Below are positions 10,088 through 18,972 of a DNA stretch of 64,000 bases, one piece after another (within the stretch, counting starts at the first letter, position 1; every line of letters begins with the position of its first letter). Position numbers and translations under genes: made by a program. A model generated the notes under the pieces. It was not told the DNA's origin. It worked only from the letters and a program-made list of their open reading frames with translations, and searched no databases. Source of the stretch: Vreelandella arcis (lineage in GTDB: Bacteria; Pseudomonadota; Gammaproteobacteria; Pseudomonadales; Halomonadaceae); contig NZ_FNII01000010.1 of the NCBI RefSeq assembly GCF_900103865.1, positions 62,001 through 126,000 on the forward strand, given 5' to 3'.

Positions 10088-11392
10088 GTGCTATTACTTA
10101 GCCTAGTCACCATTGTGACCCTGCTGGTGCTGTTGGGCAGCGGCGTATGGATTGCCTTTGCGTTAATCGGCACCGCTTGGATAGCGCTGGCGATGTTCAG
10201 CTCGTTCCCGCCCGGCCCGGTGCTGGCGTCTGATTTCTGGGGGGCAAGTTATGGCTGGGATCTGACGGCACTGCCGATGTTTATCTGGATGGGAGAAATC
10301 CTGTTTCGCTCGGGACTTGCCGACAACATGTTTCGTGGGCTTTCACCTTGGTTAAACCGGTTTCCCGGCCGCTTGCTGCACACCAATATTATCGGTAGCG
10401 GCATGTTTGCGGCGGTCTGCGGTTCGTCGGCGGCAACTTGTGCCACGGTGGGCAAGATGACGCTGCCGGAGCTCGAGCGGCGTGGTTACGACCCGCAAAT
10501 GGCGATTGGTACGCTAGCGAGCGCCTCAACGCTTGGGCTATTGATTCCCCCTTCCATCGTGCTAATTGTCTATGGGGTGGTCACCGAGCAATCCATCTCG
10601 CGGCTGTTCATGGCGGGCATTGGACCCGGCATTATGATTCTGGCGATGTTTATGGGCTATCTGGTGCTCTGGTCGCTGCTAAAAGGTAATCGCGAAGGGC
10701 TGACCGGCGAGGACGAGTCGGGCATGAGCTTTGCCGAAAAACTGCGTAATACCTGGTCGCTGATTCCCATTTTGCTGCTTATTGGCGGGATTATCGTGTC
10801 GATCTACGGCGGGCTGGCATCGCCCACCGAGGCGGCCGCGGTCGGGGTCGTGCTGTCGATCGTGATTGCGCGCTGGAACGGCCATTTCAACCGTGAGATC
10901 TTCCACTCTTCGCTTTTCGCAGCGGTTCGCACGGCGTGCATGATCGCCTTCATCATTGCCGGGGCGTCGTTTCTTACCTCGGCCATGGGCTTCACTCAGG
11001 TGCCCATGAAGCTGGCGCAGGCGATTGGTGAGATGGGGCTGTCGCCGACGATGCTGCTGGTCGCGCTGACGGCGCTGTTGCTGGTGATGGGCTGTTTTCT
11101 GGACGGCATTTCGCTGATTCTGTTGGTGACGTCGATCATCATGCCGTTGGTGTCCGCCGCCGGCTTCGATCTGATCTGGTTTGGCATCTACCTGGTGATC
11201 GTGGTCGAGATGTCGCAAATCACCCCACCCGTGGGCTTCAATCTCTTTGTGATTCAGGGCCTGACCGGAAAGGATATCGTGACCATCACCAAAGCCACGC
11301 TGCCGTTCTTTCTGCTGATGCTGGTGGCGGTGGCCTTAATGCACCTGTTCCCCAATATTGCGCTGTATTTACCCTACGCGATGAACCGATAA
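10088..11392 (+). CDS. TRAP transporter large permease (DctM family)
   Basis: A 434-residue multi-pass inner-membrane protein of the DctM family, the ion-coupled transport subunit. Seen are the GSGMFAAVCGSSAATCATVGKM region (a family hallmark), GLLIPPSIVLIVYGVVTEQSI, YGGLASPTEAAAVG and the C-terminal EMSQITPPVGFNLFVIQG. The GTG start at 10088 has a strong GAGGGAGG site upstream. It is the last gene of the operon and converges on the diguanylate cyclase gene. Confidence 0.92.
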   Translation: MLLLSLVTIVTLLVLLGSGVWIAFALIGTAWIALAMFSSFPPGPVLASDFWGASYGWDLTALPMFIWMGEILFRSGLADNMFRGLSPWLNRFPGRLLHTNIIGSGMFAAVCGSSAATCATVGKMTLPELERRGYDPQMAIGTLASASTLGLLIPPSIVLIVYGVVTEQSISRLFMAGIGPGIMILAMFMGYLVLWSLLKGNREGLTGEDESGMSFAEKLRNTWSLIPILLLIGGIIVSIYGGLASPTEAAAVGVVLSIVIARWNGHFNREIFHSSLFAAVRTACMIAFIIAGASFLTSAMGFTQVPMKLAQAIGEMGLSPTMLLVALTALLLVMGCFLDGISLILLVTSIIMPLVSAAGFDLIWFGIYLVIVVEMSQITPPVGFNLFVIQGLTGKDIVTITKATLPFFLLMLVAVALMHLFPNIALYLPYAMNR

Positions 11393-11436
11393 CCCTGGCG
11401 TGCGGCGGCATGGCCTCCGCTGGGTTAAGGCAACGG

Positions 11437-12966
11437 CTAGTGGCCGTACATCGAGATGCCGCCGCGTCCGGTGCGTTTAATGAAGTACATGCTCTGGTCA
11501 GCGGCATCGATGAGCTCTCGGCCATTGCCAAAACCACCGTCGCTTAGGCAGGCAATACCAATTGAAACCGACACGTAAAGCGCTTGGCCATCGACCGTCT
11601 CCATAGGCGTTTCGGAAAGCCGTTTGGCGATACGTTTGGCGAAGCGTTGCGCCCCAGTGGCGGACTCATTGGGTAGGATGATCAAGAATTCTTCGCCGCC
11701 GTAGCGACCGGCTAAATCACCTTCGCGAACCAATGAACTGAGTACTTGCCCAAAACGTTCCAACACGCGGTCACCCGTTTGATGGCCGAACCGGTCATTC
11801 AGCTTTTTAAAATGATCAAGGTCGATAAACACCACCGACATGGTGTAGCCGTGTGTTTTGCAGTATTCAAAACGTTCGTGCAGCTGCTCTTCCAGCCAGG
11901 CGCGGTTGGAAAGCCCGGTTAATATATCGCGTCGGCTGCGCTCCTCCAGCTCGGTTTGGCGTTGCTGTAGATCGTCAATTTCATGCTGCTGGGCGTCTAA
12001 GCGAGCGTTGAGGGAAAGTGTTTGCTGGAAAAGCAACTGCTGCGCTTGAATGATCAGCGCCTCGTTATCGTACGCAGAAGGCGCGGTGAGATCGAACAGA
12101 TCAGCGAGAGGGGGTAGTTGGCGCTGTACGCTGTTCAATAAGTCGCGTAGCGAAATAGAGGGCGTGGTCACTATCGGGTTAAGCCGTCGCATGAGCACGG
12201 ACAACGATTGGCTTGGGTTGGTCGATAGCCACGCATCGGCAATCATGCCTGATAAGCGTACGCAGAACAGATCCGTTTCGTCTTGCGAGGTTAGTTCGCC
12301 GTGGCTGTCGCTAATCACCTGGGCCAGCGAGACGGGCACGCCCCATCTTGCCGCGAGCCAGCCGCCCACCGACGGATGGTCACAGCCAAAACGCATATGC
12401 TCTCCTTGGCTGATTTGCAGGTGATTGACCGGAGCAGAGTTGTAAAGCTCATGAGCATCGGCAGGGTAAACTGCGAGCAAGGCCAGCATGCCGATGTCTT
12501 GGAGCAGTGCGGCGGTAAACACGAAACTCGCCTGGGCGGGGCAAAGCTGCTCGGCGAGGTAACGCGCCGCGAGGGCCGCAACGAAAGAACGCCCCCAAAT
12601 TCGCTGCAGCTGGTCATTTGATCGGCAGCCACGCCATAGGCTAAAGCTCATAACCGCTGCCAGCGTGGCATCCAAGCCAAGCCGCGAGGTGGCCTCCAGG
12701 CATGAATGGGTTTCGGTATGATGACGCGCGTAAAAGGCACTATTGGCCAGGGAGATTAGCCGTAGGGTTAACGCTGGGTCTTGTTCAATGGCATGGGCAT
12801 AATCGTTCAAAGTGGCATCGGGATGACCGGCGACCTCCAACACGCGTACCGCCGCTGAGGGTAGCGATGGCAGGTTGGCGCATTGGGTCAAATCACTCCG
12901 CAAAAACTCGGGGAGGGCCGGTATAGCCAGATGCTGTGTGTTATCACTAATTATTATGCCCGTCAT
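11437..12966 (-). CDS. HDOD-GGDEF diguanylate cyclase
   Basis: A 509-residue signalling protein. Residues ~30-240 form an HDOD domain (LPSLPSAAVRVLE, PALTLRLISLANSAFY, ALLQDIGMLALL), related to HD phosphohydrolases but lacking the HD pair (Q156-D157 here), so probably a binding module. A coiled coil (~305-345) links it to a C-terminal GGDEF domain with FKKLND at 386, an active GGEEF motif at 423-427 and a product-inhibition RxxD site at 414-417. It should make cyclic di-GMP and be feedback controlled. AAAGGAG precedes the ATG. It is a monocistronic gene with no membrane segment. Confidence 0.9.
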   Translation of the reverse strand: MTGIIISDNTQHLAIPALPEFLRSDLTQCANLPSLPSAAVRVLEVAGHPDATLNDYAHAIEQDPALTLRLISLANSAFYARHHTETHSCLEATSRLGLDATLAAVMSFSLWRGCRSNDQLQRIWGRSFVAALAARYLAEQLCPAQASFVFTAALLQDIGMLALLAVYPADAHELYNSAPVNHLQISQGEHMRFGCDHPSVGGWLAARWGVPVSLAQVISDSHGELTSQDETDLFCVRLSGMIADAWLSTNPSQSLSVLMRRLNPIVTTPSISLRDLLNSVQRQLPPLADLFDLTAPSAYDNEALIIQAQQLLFQQTLSLNARLDAQQHEIDDLQQRQTELEERSRRDILTGLSNRAWLEEQLHERFEYCKTHGYTMSVVFIDLDHFKKLNDRFGHQTGDRVLERFGQVLSSLVREGDLAGRYGGEEFLIILPNESATGAQRFAKRIAKRLSETPMETVDGQALYVSVSIGIACLSDGGFGNGRELIDAADQSMYFIKRTGRGGISMYGH

Positions 12967-13294
12967 ATTGGCTCCTTTTATGCCTTCAGCTTAGAGCGCT
13001 AGCTATTTTTTTTCATCTTATATTCTTAGAAAATTAGCTAATGGACTAGTTTATCTTAGCGGGTAATACATCAGCGTTTAGTATGGACGCTTCAACCTCA
13101 AAGAACGTCCAGAGACACTGATTTCAATAAAGTAGTAGTGAGCAGACCCATGCAGGCAGAGGGGGCGAAGCGACCGCGGATGAGTCGTCCGCAGAATGGG
13201 GGAACCACTAACGGGCAACCCTCAGCACGTCATCGTTATGTCATGGCCGTTGGGTACCCTAGCCGCCGCTAAACCGCGACGGAGGGAGTACTTC
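12967..13294. other. Intergenic region between two divergent genes
   Basis: About 330 bases upstream of both the diguanylate cyclase and the HAD hydrolase. The first 110 bases are AT-rich and contain a perfect 10-base palindrome, ATTAGCTAAT (13033-13042), a possible regulator site. A weak GGACG/CGTCC hairpin follows near 13085-13112. The reading frame of the HAD gene stays open into this region from 13196, but without a ribosome site. I see no other gene. Confidence 0.4.
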
Positions 13295-13987
13295 ATGCGC
13301 CTAGCCCTGTTTGATCTAGACGATACGCTTCTGGATGGAGACTGCAGCGACCGCTGGAATTTATGGATGATAGAGCAAGGCTGGGTCAGCGATGCTGAGA
13401 CGTTCATGGCACGCGCCGAGCAGATGCATCGGGCCTATCACGCTGGCAAGCTCAAGCTTGAAGAGTACCTTGCCATGACCCTGGCGCCGCTGCAGGGCAG
13501 GCGTGTGGTGGATGTGCAAAAGGAAGTCGAGCGGTTTGTCGCCACCCATCTGCAACCGCGTATTTTTACCCACGGCTTGGCCTGTGTGGACGCTCATCGC
13601 CAGGCAGGCGATACGCTGTTGCTGATATCCGCCTCGTCACGCCACTTGGTGGCGCCTATCGCCGCGATGCTGGGCATCCCCCATGTGCTAGCCGTTGAGC
13701 TCATTGTTGATGATAGCGGCAACGACGCATGTTATACCGGTCAAAGCAAAGGGGTGCTTTCTTACCGGGGCGGCAAAGTGCTGCGCTTTCAACAGTGGCT
13801 TGCCGAGCAGCAGGTTACGCCCAGCCACACCACGTTTTATTCAGATTCCCGCAACGATTTGCCTTTGCTGCAGTATGTGGACTGTCCTGTCGCGGTTAAT
13901 CCAGACCCCGTGCTGGCCGAGGTGGCGAGCGTTGAAGGATGGCGGCGCTTAGACTGGCGTGGCAAAAAAAACAGCGGCGGCCGCTAA
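13295..13987 (+). CDS. HAD-IB family hydrolase (phosphoserine-phosphatase-like)
   Basis: A 230-residue soluble phosphatase of HAD subfamily IB. Motif I is FDLDDTLLDGD with nucleophile D7 and acid D9; motif II is LLISASSRHLV; motif III lysine is in QSKGVLSYRGGK; motif IV is YSDSRNDLPLL. The cap sequence and length match the SerB-like/YfbU-adjacent group often annotated HAD-IB. The ATG at 13295 has a perfect GGAGGGAG 7 bases upstream, so the open frame reaching back to 13196 is not used. The substrate is unknown. It converges tightly (4 bases) on the TauE-type permease gene. Confidence 0.87.
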   Translation: MRLALFDLDDTLLDGDCSDRWNLWMIEQGWVSDAETFMARAEQMHRAYHAGKLKLEEYLAMTLAPLQGRRVVDVQKEVERFVATHLQPRIFTHGLACVDAHRQAGDTLLLISASSRHLVAPIAAMLGIPHVLAVELIVDDSGNDACYTGQSKGVLSYRGGKVLRFQQWLAEQQVTPSHTTFYSDSRNDLPLLQYVDCPVAVNPDPVLAEVASVEGWRRLDWRGKKNSGGR

Positions 13988-13991
13988 CCGG

Positions 13992-14732
13992 CTAAATAGC
14001 CTGATAAATCAAGTTAAGGCCGACTAAAAACATCGCCAGGATCACCAATCGGTAAAACAGCACTTCGTTGACGCGGCTTTGCAACCAGAGACCGTTGCGC
14101 ACACCGATCCAGGCGATAGGAACCAGCAGCAGCGATGCCCAGGCGCTGGTCACGTTGATCTCGCCAAGCCACATATAAGGCGCGAGTTTGATCACGTTAA
14201 CCACCGCAAAGGACACCGCGCAGGTGGCGATAAAGGTTTCTTTGGACAGTTTGCGCGGTAGCAGGTACACGTTCAGCGGTGGCGCACCGGCATGGGCAAT
14301 AAAGCTGGTAAAGCCGCAGACACTCGCCGCGGGCAACGCCCAGCGGGTCGAAATAGGCTTCCTGGCGACAGGCTTCAACAACATATAAGTGGCGAACAGC
14401 AAGGTGATCACGCCGAGCACGAGGCGCAAGCCCTGCTCACTTAAGCTGTCAAACAGCAGCGTACCGACCGCCACGCCGATAAACAGCCCCGGCACAAAGC
14501 GCCATACCTCGGCCACTGCCTGCTTGCCCCACCATGCCTTCACCGCGAACACATCCATCACCAGTAACAGCGGTAATAGAAGGCCCGCTGCCTGAGCTGG
14601 ACTAATCGCCAGCGCCATCAGCGGTACCGACAGCGTACCAAAACCACCTGCAAAACCGCCCTTGGAAACGCCGGTCAGGTAAACGGAAAATACGATCAAC
14701 AGCCAAGCAATGACGGAGTAATCGGGGAGCAT
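13992..14732 (-). CDS. TauE/SafE-family anion permease
   Basis: A 246-residue inner-membrane protein with about eight hydrophobic segments and the family markers GVSKGGFAGGFGTLSVPLMAL near the N terminus and GFTSFIAHAGAPPLNVYLLP in the middle. The family moves sulfite, sulfoacetate or related organic anions; the substrate here is unknown. The start at 14732 is chosen because GAGGCGACC precedes it. The longer frame to 14792 would run through a terminator hairpin. A second member of the family lies at 49580-50320. Confidence 0.85.
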   Translation of the reverse strand: MLPDYSVIAWLLIVFSVYLTGVSKGGFAGGFGTLSVPLMALAISPAQAAGLLLPLLLVMDVFAVKAWWGKQAVAEVWRFVPGLFIGVAVGTLLFDSLSEQGLRLVLGVITLLFATYMLLKPVARKPISTRWALPAASVCGFTSFIAHAGAPPLNVYLLPRKLSKETFIATCAVSFAVVNVIKLAPYMWLGEINVTSAWASLLLVPIAWIGVRNGLWLQSRVNEVLFYRLVILAMFLVGLNLIYQAI

Positions 14733-14766
14733 GGTCGCCTCTGTATGCTGTAAAAGAGTGAAGCAC

Positions 14767-14790
14767 AAAAAAGCCCCGCAGAAGCGAGGC
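14767..14790 (-). terminator. Terminator downstream of mgtE
   Basis: On the minus strand GCCTCGC and GCGGGGC pair (7 bp, one G-T) around TTCT and are followed by six T. It lies about 110 bases after the mgtE stop, before the next gene on the same strand. Confidence 0.8.
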
Positions 14791-14901
14791 ACATCAGCAT
14801 AGCATTAGATAAACGTTAGCGGGCGAATGTCCTGTTGCTTTAATGTAAGACGCTGGTTGAAGCATTGGCAAACGATCTAGCATCAGCCAAAGAGGATAAG
14901 G

Positions 14902-16257
14902 TTAAAGGATAATCAGCGTCGCGAGCCCCAGGAACGATAAAAAGCCAACCACATCGGTAACCGTGGTTAAAATCACTGCGCCGGATAACGCGGGGTCAAT
15001 CTGGAGCTTTTTCAATACCATGGGAATTAATACGCCAGATAAGTTGGCGAGACTCATGTTGATAAAGATGGCCAGTGTGATGACGAGCGTAATCATGGCG
15101 TCGCCAAACCAAATGTGGGAAATTAGGCCGACGACTAACGCCCAAACCAGGCCGTTACTCATGCCTACCCACATCTCTTTGTTATAAAGCCATTTTATAT
15201 TGTTACCGGCGAGCTGGCCCAGCGCCAAGCCGCGTATAACGACGGTGAGGGTTTGGCTGCCGGCAATACCCCCCATGCTTGCCACGACTGGCATCAAAAT
15301 GGCCAGCGCCACAATTTGGTCTAATGCCGCTTCAAATTGCCCGATCACGAAAGCCGCTAAAAAAGCCGTTAACAAATTAATGCCCAGCCAAATGCCGCGA
15401 CTTTTCGCGCTGCGTGTAATCGGGGTAAATACTTCTTCTTCGTTACTGACGCCTGACATATGTTTTAACGTCATGTCAGCATCTTCTTGGGTGATTTCTA
15501 ATACGTCGGCGGAATTTAGCTGCCCCACCAATAACCCATCACTATCGCATACAGGTACAAAAGGGAGTTCTTTAGAGCGTAATAAAGATGCAGCATCACT
15601 GACTTTCATTTGATCATTTAAGGTAAAAAAATCATCCATATAATCATCAACCACGGCGTCTTGTGGTTGTTTTATTAAATCAATTAGAGTCAAAGTGCCA
15701 AGTAAACGCTTATCCTTATCCGTAATCATGATCTGCTGCGATTCATCGTCGAGCAGGTGATGGATTCGAATATAGCGTTGCACGGCCTCTAACGACACAC
15801 CTTGCTTTACATTAACCGTCTCAGGGTCCATGTAGCGCCCAACCACATCTTCCTCATAGGCATGAAGATTCTCAACATGGGCGCGTATATCTTGATCCAG
15901 GCTGGCGTAAACGCTGGTTTTTATTTCTTCATCAGCAACATCTAATACCTCGGCAACTTCTTGAGCATCCAAACCTTTAACAATTTTCTCTATATCGCTG
16001 GCCGACAAACCTTCGATATAGTCAGCACGAATGTCTTCGTCGACTTCGGCGAGAACCTCGCCGATTAAATCTTCAGGAATAAATTCCCAAAGAAAATCGC
16101 GTGTTTTAGCCGGAAAAGATTCAAGTGTCCGTGCAATGTGTAAGGTGTCTAGTTCAGTGAAAAAATCTTGTAGAGCCGCCGTATCTGGGGTGTCTAGAAG
16201 CTTCTGTAAGTACAGGAGATGCTCTTCGGTATTAGTATATTTATCATCATCGCGCAT
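14902..16257 (-). CDS. mgtE: Magnesium transporter MgtE
   Basis: A 451-residue Mg2+-gated channel/transporter. Residues ~1-130 form the charged, superhelical N domain (LEVDEDIRADYIEGLSASD region). Residues ~135-255 are a pair of CBS domains (TLTLIDLIKQPQDAVVDDYM, LPFVPVCDSDGLLVGQL). Residues ~285-450 hold five transmembrane helices with the signature ILMPVVASMGGIAGSQTLTVVIRGLALG. Length and domain order are standard. High cytosolic Mg2+ should close it through the N and CBS domains. It appears monocistronic with its own terminator. Confidence 0.95.
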   Translation of the reverse strand: MRDDDKYTNTEEHLLYLQKLLDTPDTAALQDFFTELDTLHIARTLESFPAKTRDFLWEFIPEDLIGEVLAEVDEDIRADYIEGLSASDIEKIVKGLDAQEVAEVLDVADEEIKTSVYASLDQDIRAHVENLHAYEEDVVGRYMDPETVNVKQGVSLEAVQRYIRIHHLLDDESQQIMITDKDKRLLGTLTLIDLIKQPQDAVVDDYMDDFFTLNDQMKVSDAASLLRSKELPFVPVCDSDGLLVGQLNSADVLEITQEDADMTLKHMSGVSNEEEVFTPITRSAKSRGIWLGINLLTAFLAAFVIGQFEAALDQIVALAILMPVVASMGGIAGSQTLTVVIRGLALGQLAGNNIKWLYNKEMWVGMSNGLVWALVVGLISHIWFGDAMITLVITLAIFINMSLANLSGVLIPMVLKKLQIDPALSGAVILTTVTDVVGFLSFLGLATLIIL

Positions 16258-16334
16258 AGCATCCGTCCTTTTTGGAAACCAGGCCTTCTTAAGGCAGAAA
16301 AATTGAAAACTCTTGGCGGCTCGCTTTGTTGATT

Positions 16335-16532
16335 TTATAGACTGGCTTGGCTGAAAGCCACGCGAACGCCGTCGGCCAAGCGTTGCTGAGCGGAAACGGG
16401 CGGCACATCAGTACCCATCATTTCATCGGCGGCGTCGGCCCAGGTCAGCGTGCCTTGGGTGAAGCCCAGCGGGGCTGTGCATTGCGCAACAAGATCGTCA
16501 AAGGTGAGGTAAGCGGGAAGTGTTGAAGACAT
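16335..16532 (-). CDS. Small uncharacterised protein, 65 aa
   Basis: I do not recognise the family. The product is 65 residues, acidic and Ala-rich, with no signal peptide or membrane segment. GAGGATACG lies just before the ATG, which supports real translation, and codon use matches neighbouring genes. It sits between mgtE and the DUF454 gene on the same strand, about 75 bases from each side. Confidence 0.6.
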   Translation of the reverse strand: MSSTLPAYLTFDDLVAQCTAPLGFTQGTLTWADAADEMMGTDVPPVSAQQRLADGVRVAFSQASL

Positions 16533-16675
16533 GGCGTATCCTCATTAGTAGTAATCTTATACGCCGAGTCTAAATTCTGCCCTGCATTTTTACAGTAATT
16601 TTGGGGCTGAAACATTTGATTGGCGGCATTGAGGCGCTAGATCCTGATTTTATGACTCTGTGACAGAGAAGCAGA

Positions 16676-17050
16676 TTAAGGCGAGGAAGAAGGCTCCGGC
16701 CGGGTGGCCAGCCATAGCGCAATCAGCATCAGTAGGGCGATTACCCCCCAGCGTGTCCAGCCGGGGCCAAGTGACCAAGCGGTGATCAGCGCGCTCAATG
16801 CTATCGTGCTAACGGCTGCCAGCTTTGCGCGCCGGGGTATGGCGCGCTCTTGCTCCCAGGTGACCAGCACAGGCCCTACATAGTGGCGGGAGCGGATCCA
16901 GGTTTCAAAACGGGGAGAGCCTTTAGAGGCGCAATAAACGGCCATCAGCATAAACACGGTGGTAGGTAGTAGAGGCAGAAAAACCCCTAGCACACCAATG
17001 CTGAAACTGATCGCCGCCAATGCTATCCATAGGGCGCGTATAACTCTCAT
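16676..17050 (-). CDS. YbaN/DUF454 inner-membrane protein
   Basis: A 124-residue membrane protein of the DUF454 (YbaN) family. The N-terminal hydrophobic stretch IGVLGVFLPLLPTTVFMLMAVYCASKGSPRF holds the family signature (G-V-x-LPLLPTTPF-like followed by A-x-G-SPR). The C-terminal half carries two further hydrophobic segments. The start at 17050 is preferred because AGGAGTAAGG precedes it; an in-frame ATG at 17074 has no such site. The family's function is not known. Confidence 0.8.
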   Translation of the reverse strand: MRVIRALWIALAAISFSIGVLGVFLPLLPTTVFMLMAVYCASKGSPRFETWIRSRHYVGPVLVTWEQERAIPRRAKLAAVSTIALSALITAWSLGPGWTRWGVIALLMLIALWLATRPEPSSSP

Positions 17051-17176
17051 CCTTACTCCTGGCTTAGCACGCAAAACGGATTAACACGCCGTGCTCGCGG
17101 TTAATGCTAGCAGGTAAATATGAGCTTGTTTGTCAACCGAATGCCATGGTGAGGGAAAAAGCGGCTCAATGGATGA

Positions 17177-17938
17177 TCAAGGCATCAGGGCGAGTAAGGG
17201 CTTACCGTGGCGTCTCCCCTCTATATGCTGCAACTCTGCACCATAAATATCCGCGATGATCTGGGGATTAAGCACTTGGTTAGGTAAACCGTGGTCAATA
17301 CGCTCTCCTTGATGCAGCAGCCATACCCGGTCGGCGTAGGTGCTGGCGAGATTAAGGTCGTGGAGTACGCAAACAATCGCTATGCGATGCTGCTCGGCCC
17401 AGGCGCGTAGTTGGCGCATCAGGCGCTGCTGCTGGCCGATATCCAAGGCGCTGGTCGGCTCGTCCAGCAATAAAAGACCGCCGTCCTTGGCGGTAGGAGA
17501 ACCTCTTGAGAGAAGCTGGCAGGCGCCGCGGGCGATCATCACCCGCTGGCGTTCGCCGCCGGAAAGCGAGAGCACGCTACGCTTGGCGAGATGGGTTAGA
17601 TCCAGGTCGTCCAATAGCGCCGCTACCAGTGATTTAGCCGGGTTACTGCCTAGACTCAACAGTTCGTCGGTTTGCCAGTCAAAGCCGGGGAGTTCCTGTT
17701 GGGCGACTAGCGCTCGGCGATTGGCAAGTTCTGCGATAGGCCACTCGTTTAGAGGTTTTCCATCTAAACGTAGCTCGCCCTGCTCGGCGCGGCGAAAGCC
17801 TGACAGCATGCTGAGCAGCGTGCTCTTGCCCGCGCCGTTGGGGCCGACAATGGCAAGCAGCTCGCCGGGACGAATGGTACCGTCCAATGGAGCGATGGAG
17901 GGCGTGGTGGTTAAACCCGCTTGGTGAAGCGTTAGCAT
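17177..17938 (-). CDS. hmuV: Heme ABC transporter ATP-binding protein HmuV
   Basis: A 253-residue ATPase that powers heme import across the inner membrane. Walker A is GPNGAGKS at 32-39, the signature LSGGERQR at 125-132, and Walker B LLLLDEPTSALD at ~155-166, followed by an H-loop in CVLHDLNLAS. The D-loop and Q-loop (LVAQQELPG) fit the FecE/HmuV group. The start at 17938 overlaps the end of hmuU by 7 bases, and the open frame further upstream is not needed. It is the last gene of the heme-uptake operon. Confidence 0.92.
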   Translation of the reverse strand: MLTLHQAGLTTTPSIAPLDGTIRPGELLAIVGPNGAGKSTLLSMLSGFRRAEQGELRLDGKPLNEWPIAELANRRALVAQQELPGFDWQTDELLSLGSNPAKSLVAALLDDLDLTHLAKRSVLSLSGGERQRVMIARGACQLLSRGSPTAKDGGLLLLDEPTSALDIGQQQRLMRQLRAWAEQHRIAIVCVLHDLNLASTYADRVWLLHQGERIDHGLPNQVLNPQIIADIYGAELQHIEGRRHGKPLLALMP

Positions 17939-18972
17939 GCTCGGTTCCTGCGCATCAGTAGGTACAGGAAGTAGGGGCCGCCCAGCAGGCTGGTGAGTAA
18001 CCCGACGGGGATTTCCGCAGGGGCGGCGACGGTGCGGGCGAGCGTATCGGCGACGACCAGCAGCAGTGCGCCGCCCAGCATCGAGGCGGGGAGTAGCAAC
18101 CGGTGGCCAGGCCCCAGCCAGAGCCGCAGGCAGTGGGGTACCAACAGACCCAAAAAGCCAATCACCCCAGTGAGCGCCACGCAAAGCCCGACGCCCAGCG
18201 AGGTAGCGACCACCACCCGGCGTTTTAAACGCGCCGCATCCAGCCCCGCCGCATGAGCGGTGGACTCGCCTAGCTGCAGCAGGTCAAGTTCGCGCGCGCT
18301 GCGCATTAACAGCCACAGGGCAATGGCAATGAGCACCAGGGCGAGCGCTGTGGTGCGCCACAGGGCGTTAGTCAGCGTGCCCATGCCCCATAAACTAAGC
18401 TGGCGAAGCTGCTCATCGCTGGCGATAAAGGCTAAAACCCCACCGCCAGCCCCAGCCAGGGTATTGATGGCCAAGCCAGCCAGCAGCAGGGTCATCACGG
18501 CAGCACTGCCGCCGCCTTGGCGCTTGGCGATGCCAAAGACAATCAAACAGACGCATAAGGCGCCCAGAAAGCCTGCTGCAAACTGGCCGTATAGGCTGCC
18601 GGCGCCGCTATCCTGAAACAGCACAATCCACACCGCCACAAAGAGCCCGGCGCCACTGGCAAGGCCGAGCAGGGTCGGGTCGGCCAGCGGGTTACGAAAT
18701 AGCCCCTGCATGGCGGCGCCGCTACCGGCGAGCATCGCGCCCACCGCCACGCCGAGTAGCAAGCGCGGCAGACGCAGCTGCCACCACACTTGAACACTGA
18801 GCGGGTCGGCCTGGCCGCTGAGTAAGCCCCAGGGGGAAATGCCCAGCGCGCCGGAGGCGGCTGACCAGCCCAAGGCCAGCAGCAGCGCGGCGGTTAATCC
18901 GACGAGCACTCGGACTGCTCGATTAATCGGCAGCCGCGCTCGAAAGCGGTAAGCGTTGAGGATGGCAATCAT
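17932..18972 (-). CDS. hmuU: Heme ABC transporter permease HmuU (FecCD family)
   Basis: A 346-residue FecCD-family permease with about nine to ten membrane segments. Diagnostic stretches are LRLPRLLLGVAVGAMLAGSGAAMQGLFRNPLADPTLLGLASGAG in the first third, and GFLGLLVPHCLRLWLGPGHRLLLPAS plus EIPVGLLTSLLGGPYFLYLL near the C terminus, which contact the ATPase and form the channel. It overlaps hmuT by 4 bases and hmuV by 7, indicating coupled translation. Confidence 0.93.
   Translation of the reverse strand: MIAILNAYRFRARLPINRAVRVLVGLTAALLLALGWSAASGALGISPWGLLSGQADPLSVQVWWQLRLPRLLLGVAVGAMLAGSGAAMQGLFRNPLADPTLLGLASGAGLFVAVWIVLFQDSGAGSLYGQFAAGFLGALCVCLIVFGIAKRQGGGSAAVMTLLLAGLAINTLAGAGGGVLAFIASDEQLRQLSLWGMGTLTNALWRTTALALVLIAIALWLLMRSARELDLLQLGESTAHAAGLDAARLKRRVVVATSLGVGLCVALTGVIGFLGLLVPHCLRLWLGPGHRLLLPASMLGGALLLVVADTLARTVAAPAEIPVGLLTSLLGGPYFLYLLMRRNRAC

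Noticed and set aside
10679-11218. 179-codon antisense frame inside the dctM gene
   Set aside because: His/Gln/Arg-rich low-complexity translation typical of the reverse strand of membrane-protein genes.
13150-13272. 40-codon frame upstream of the HAD hydrolase
   Set aside because: No ribosome site and no recognisable sequence; it probably is untranslated leader.
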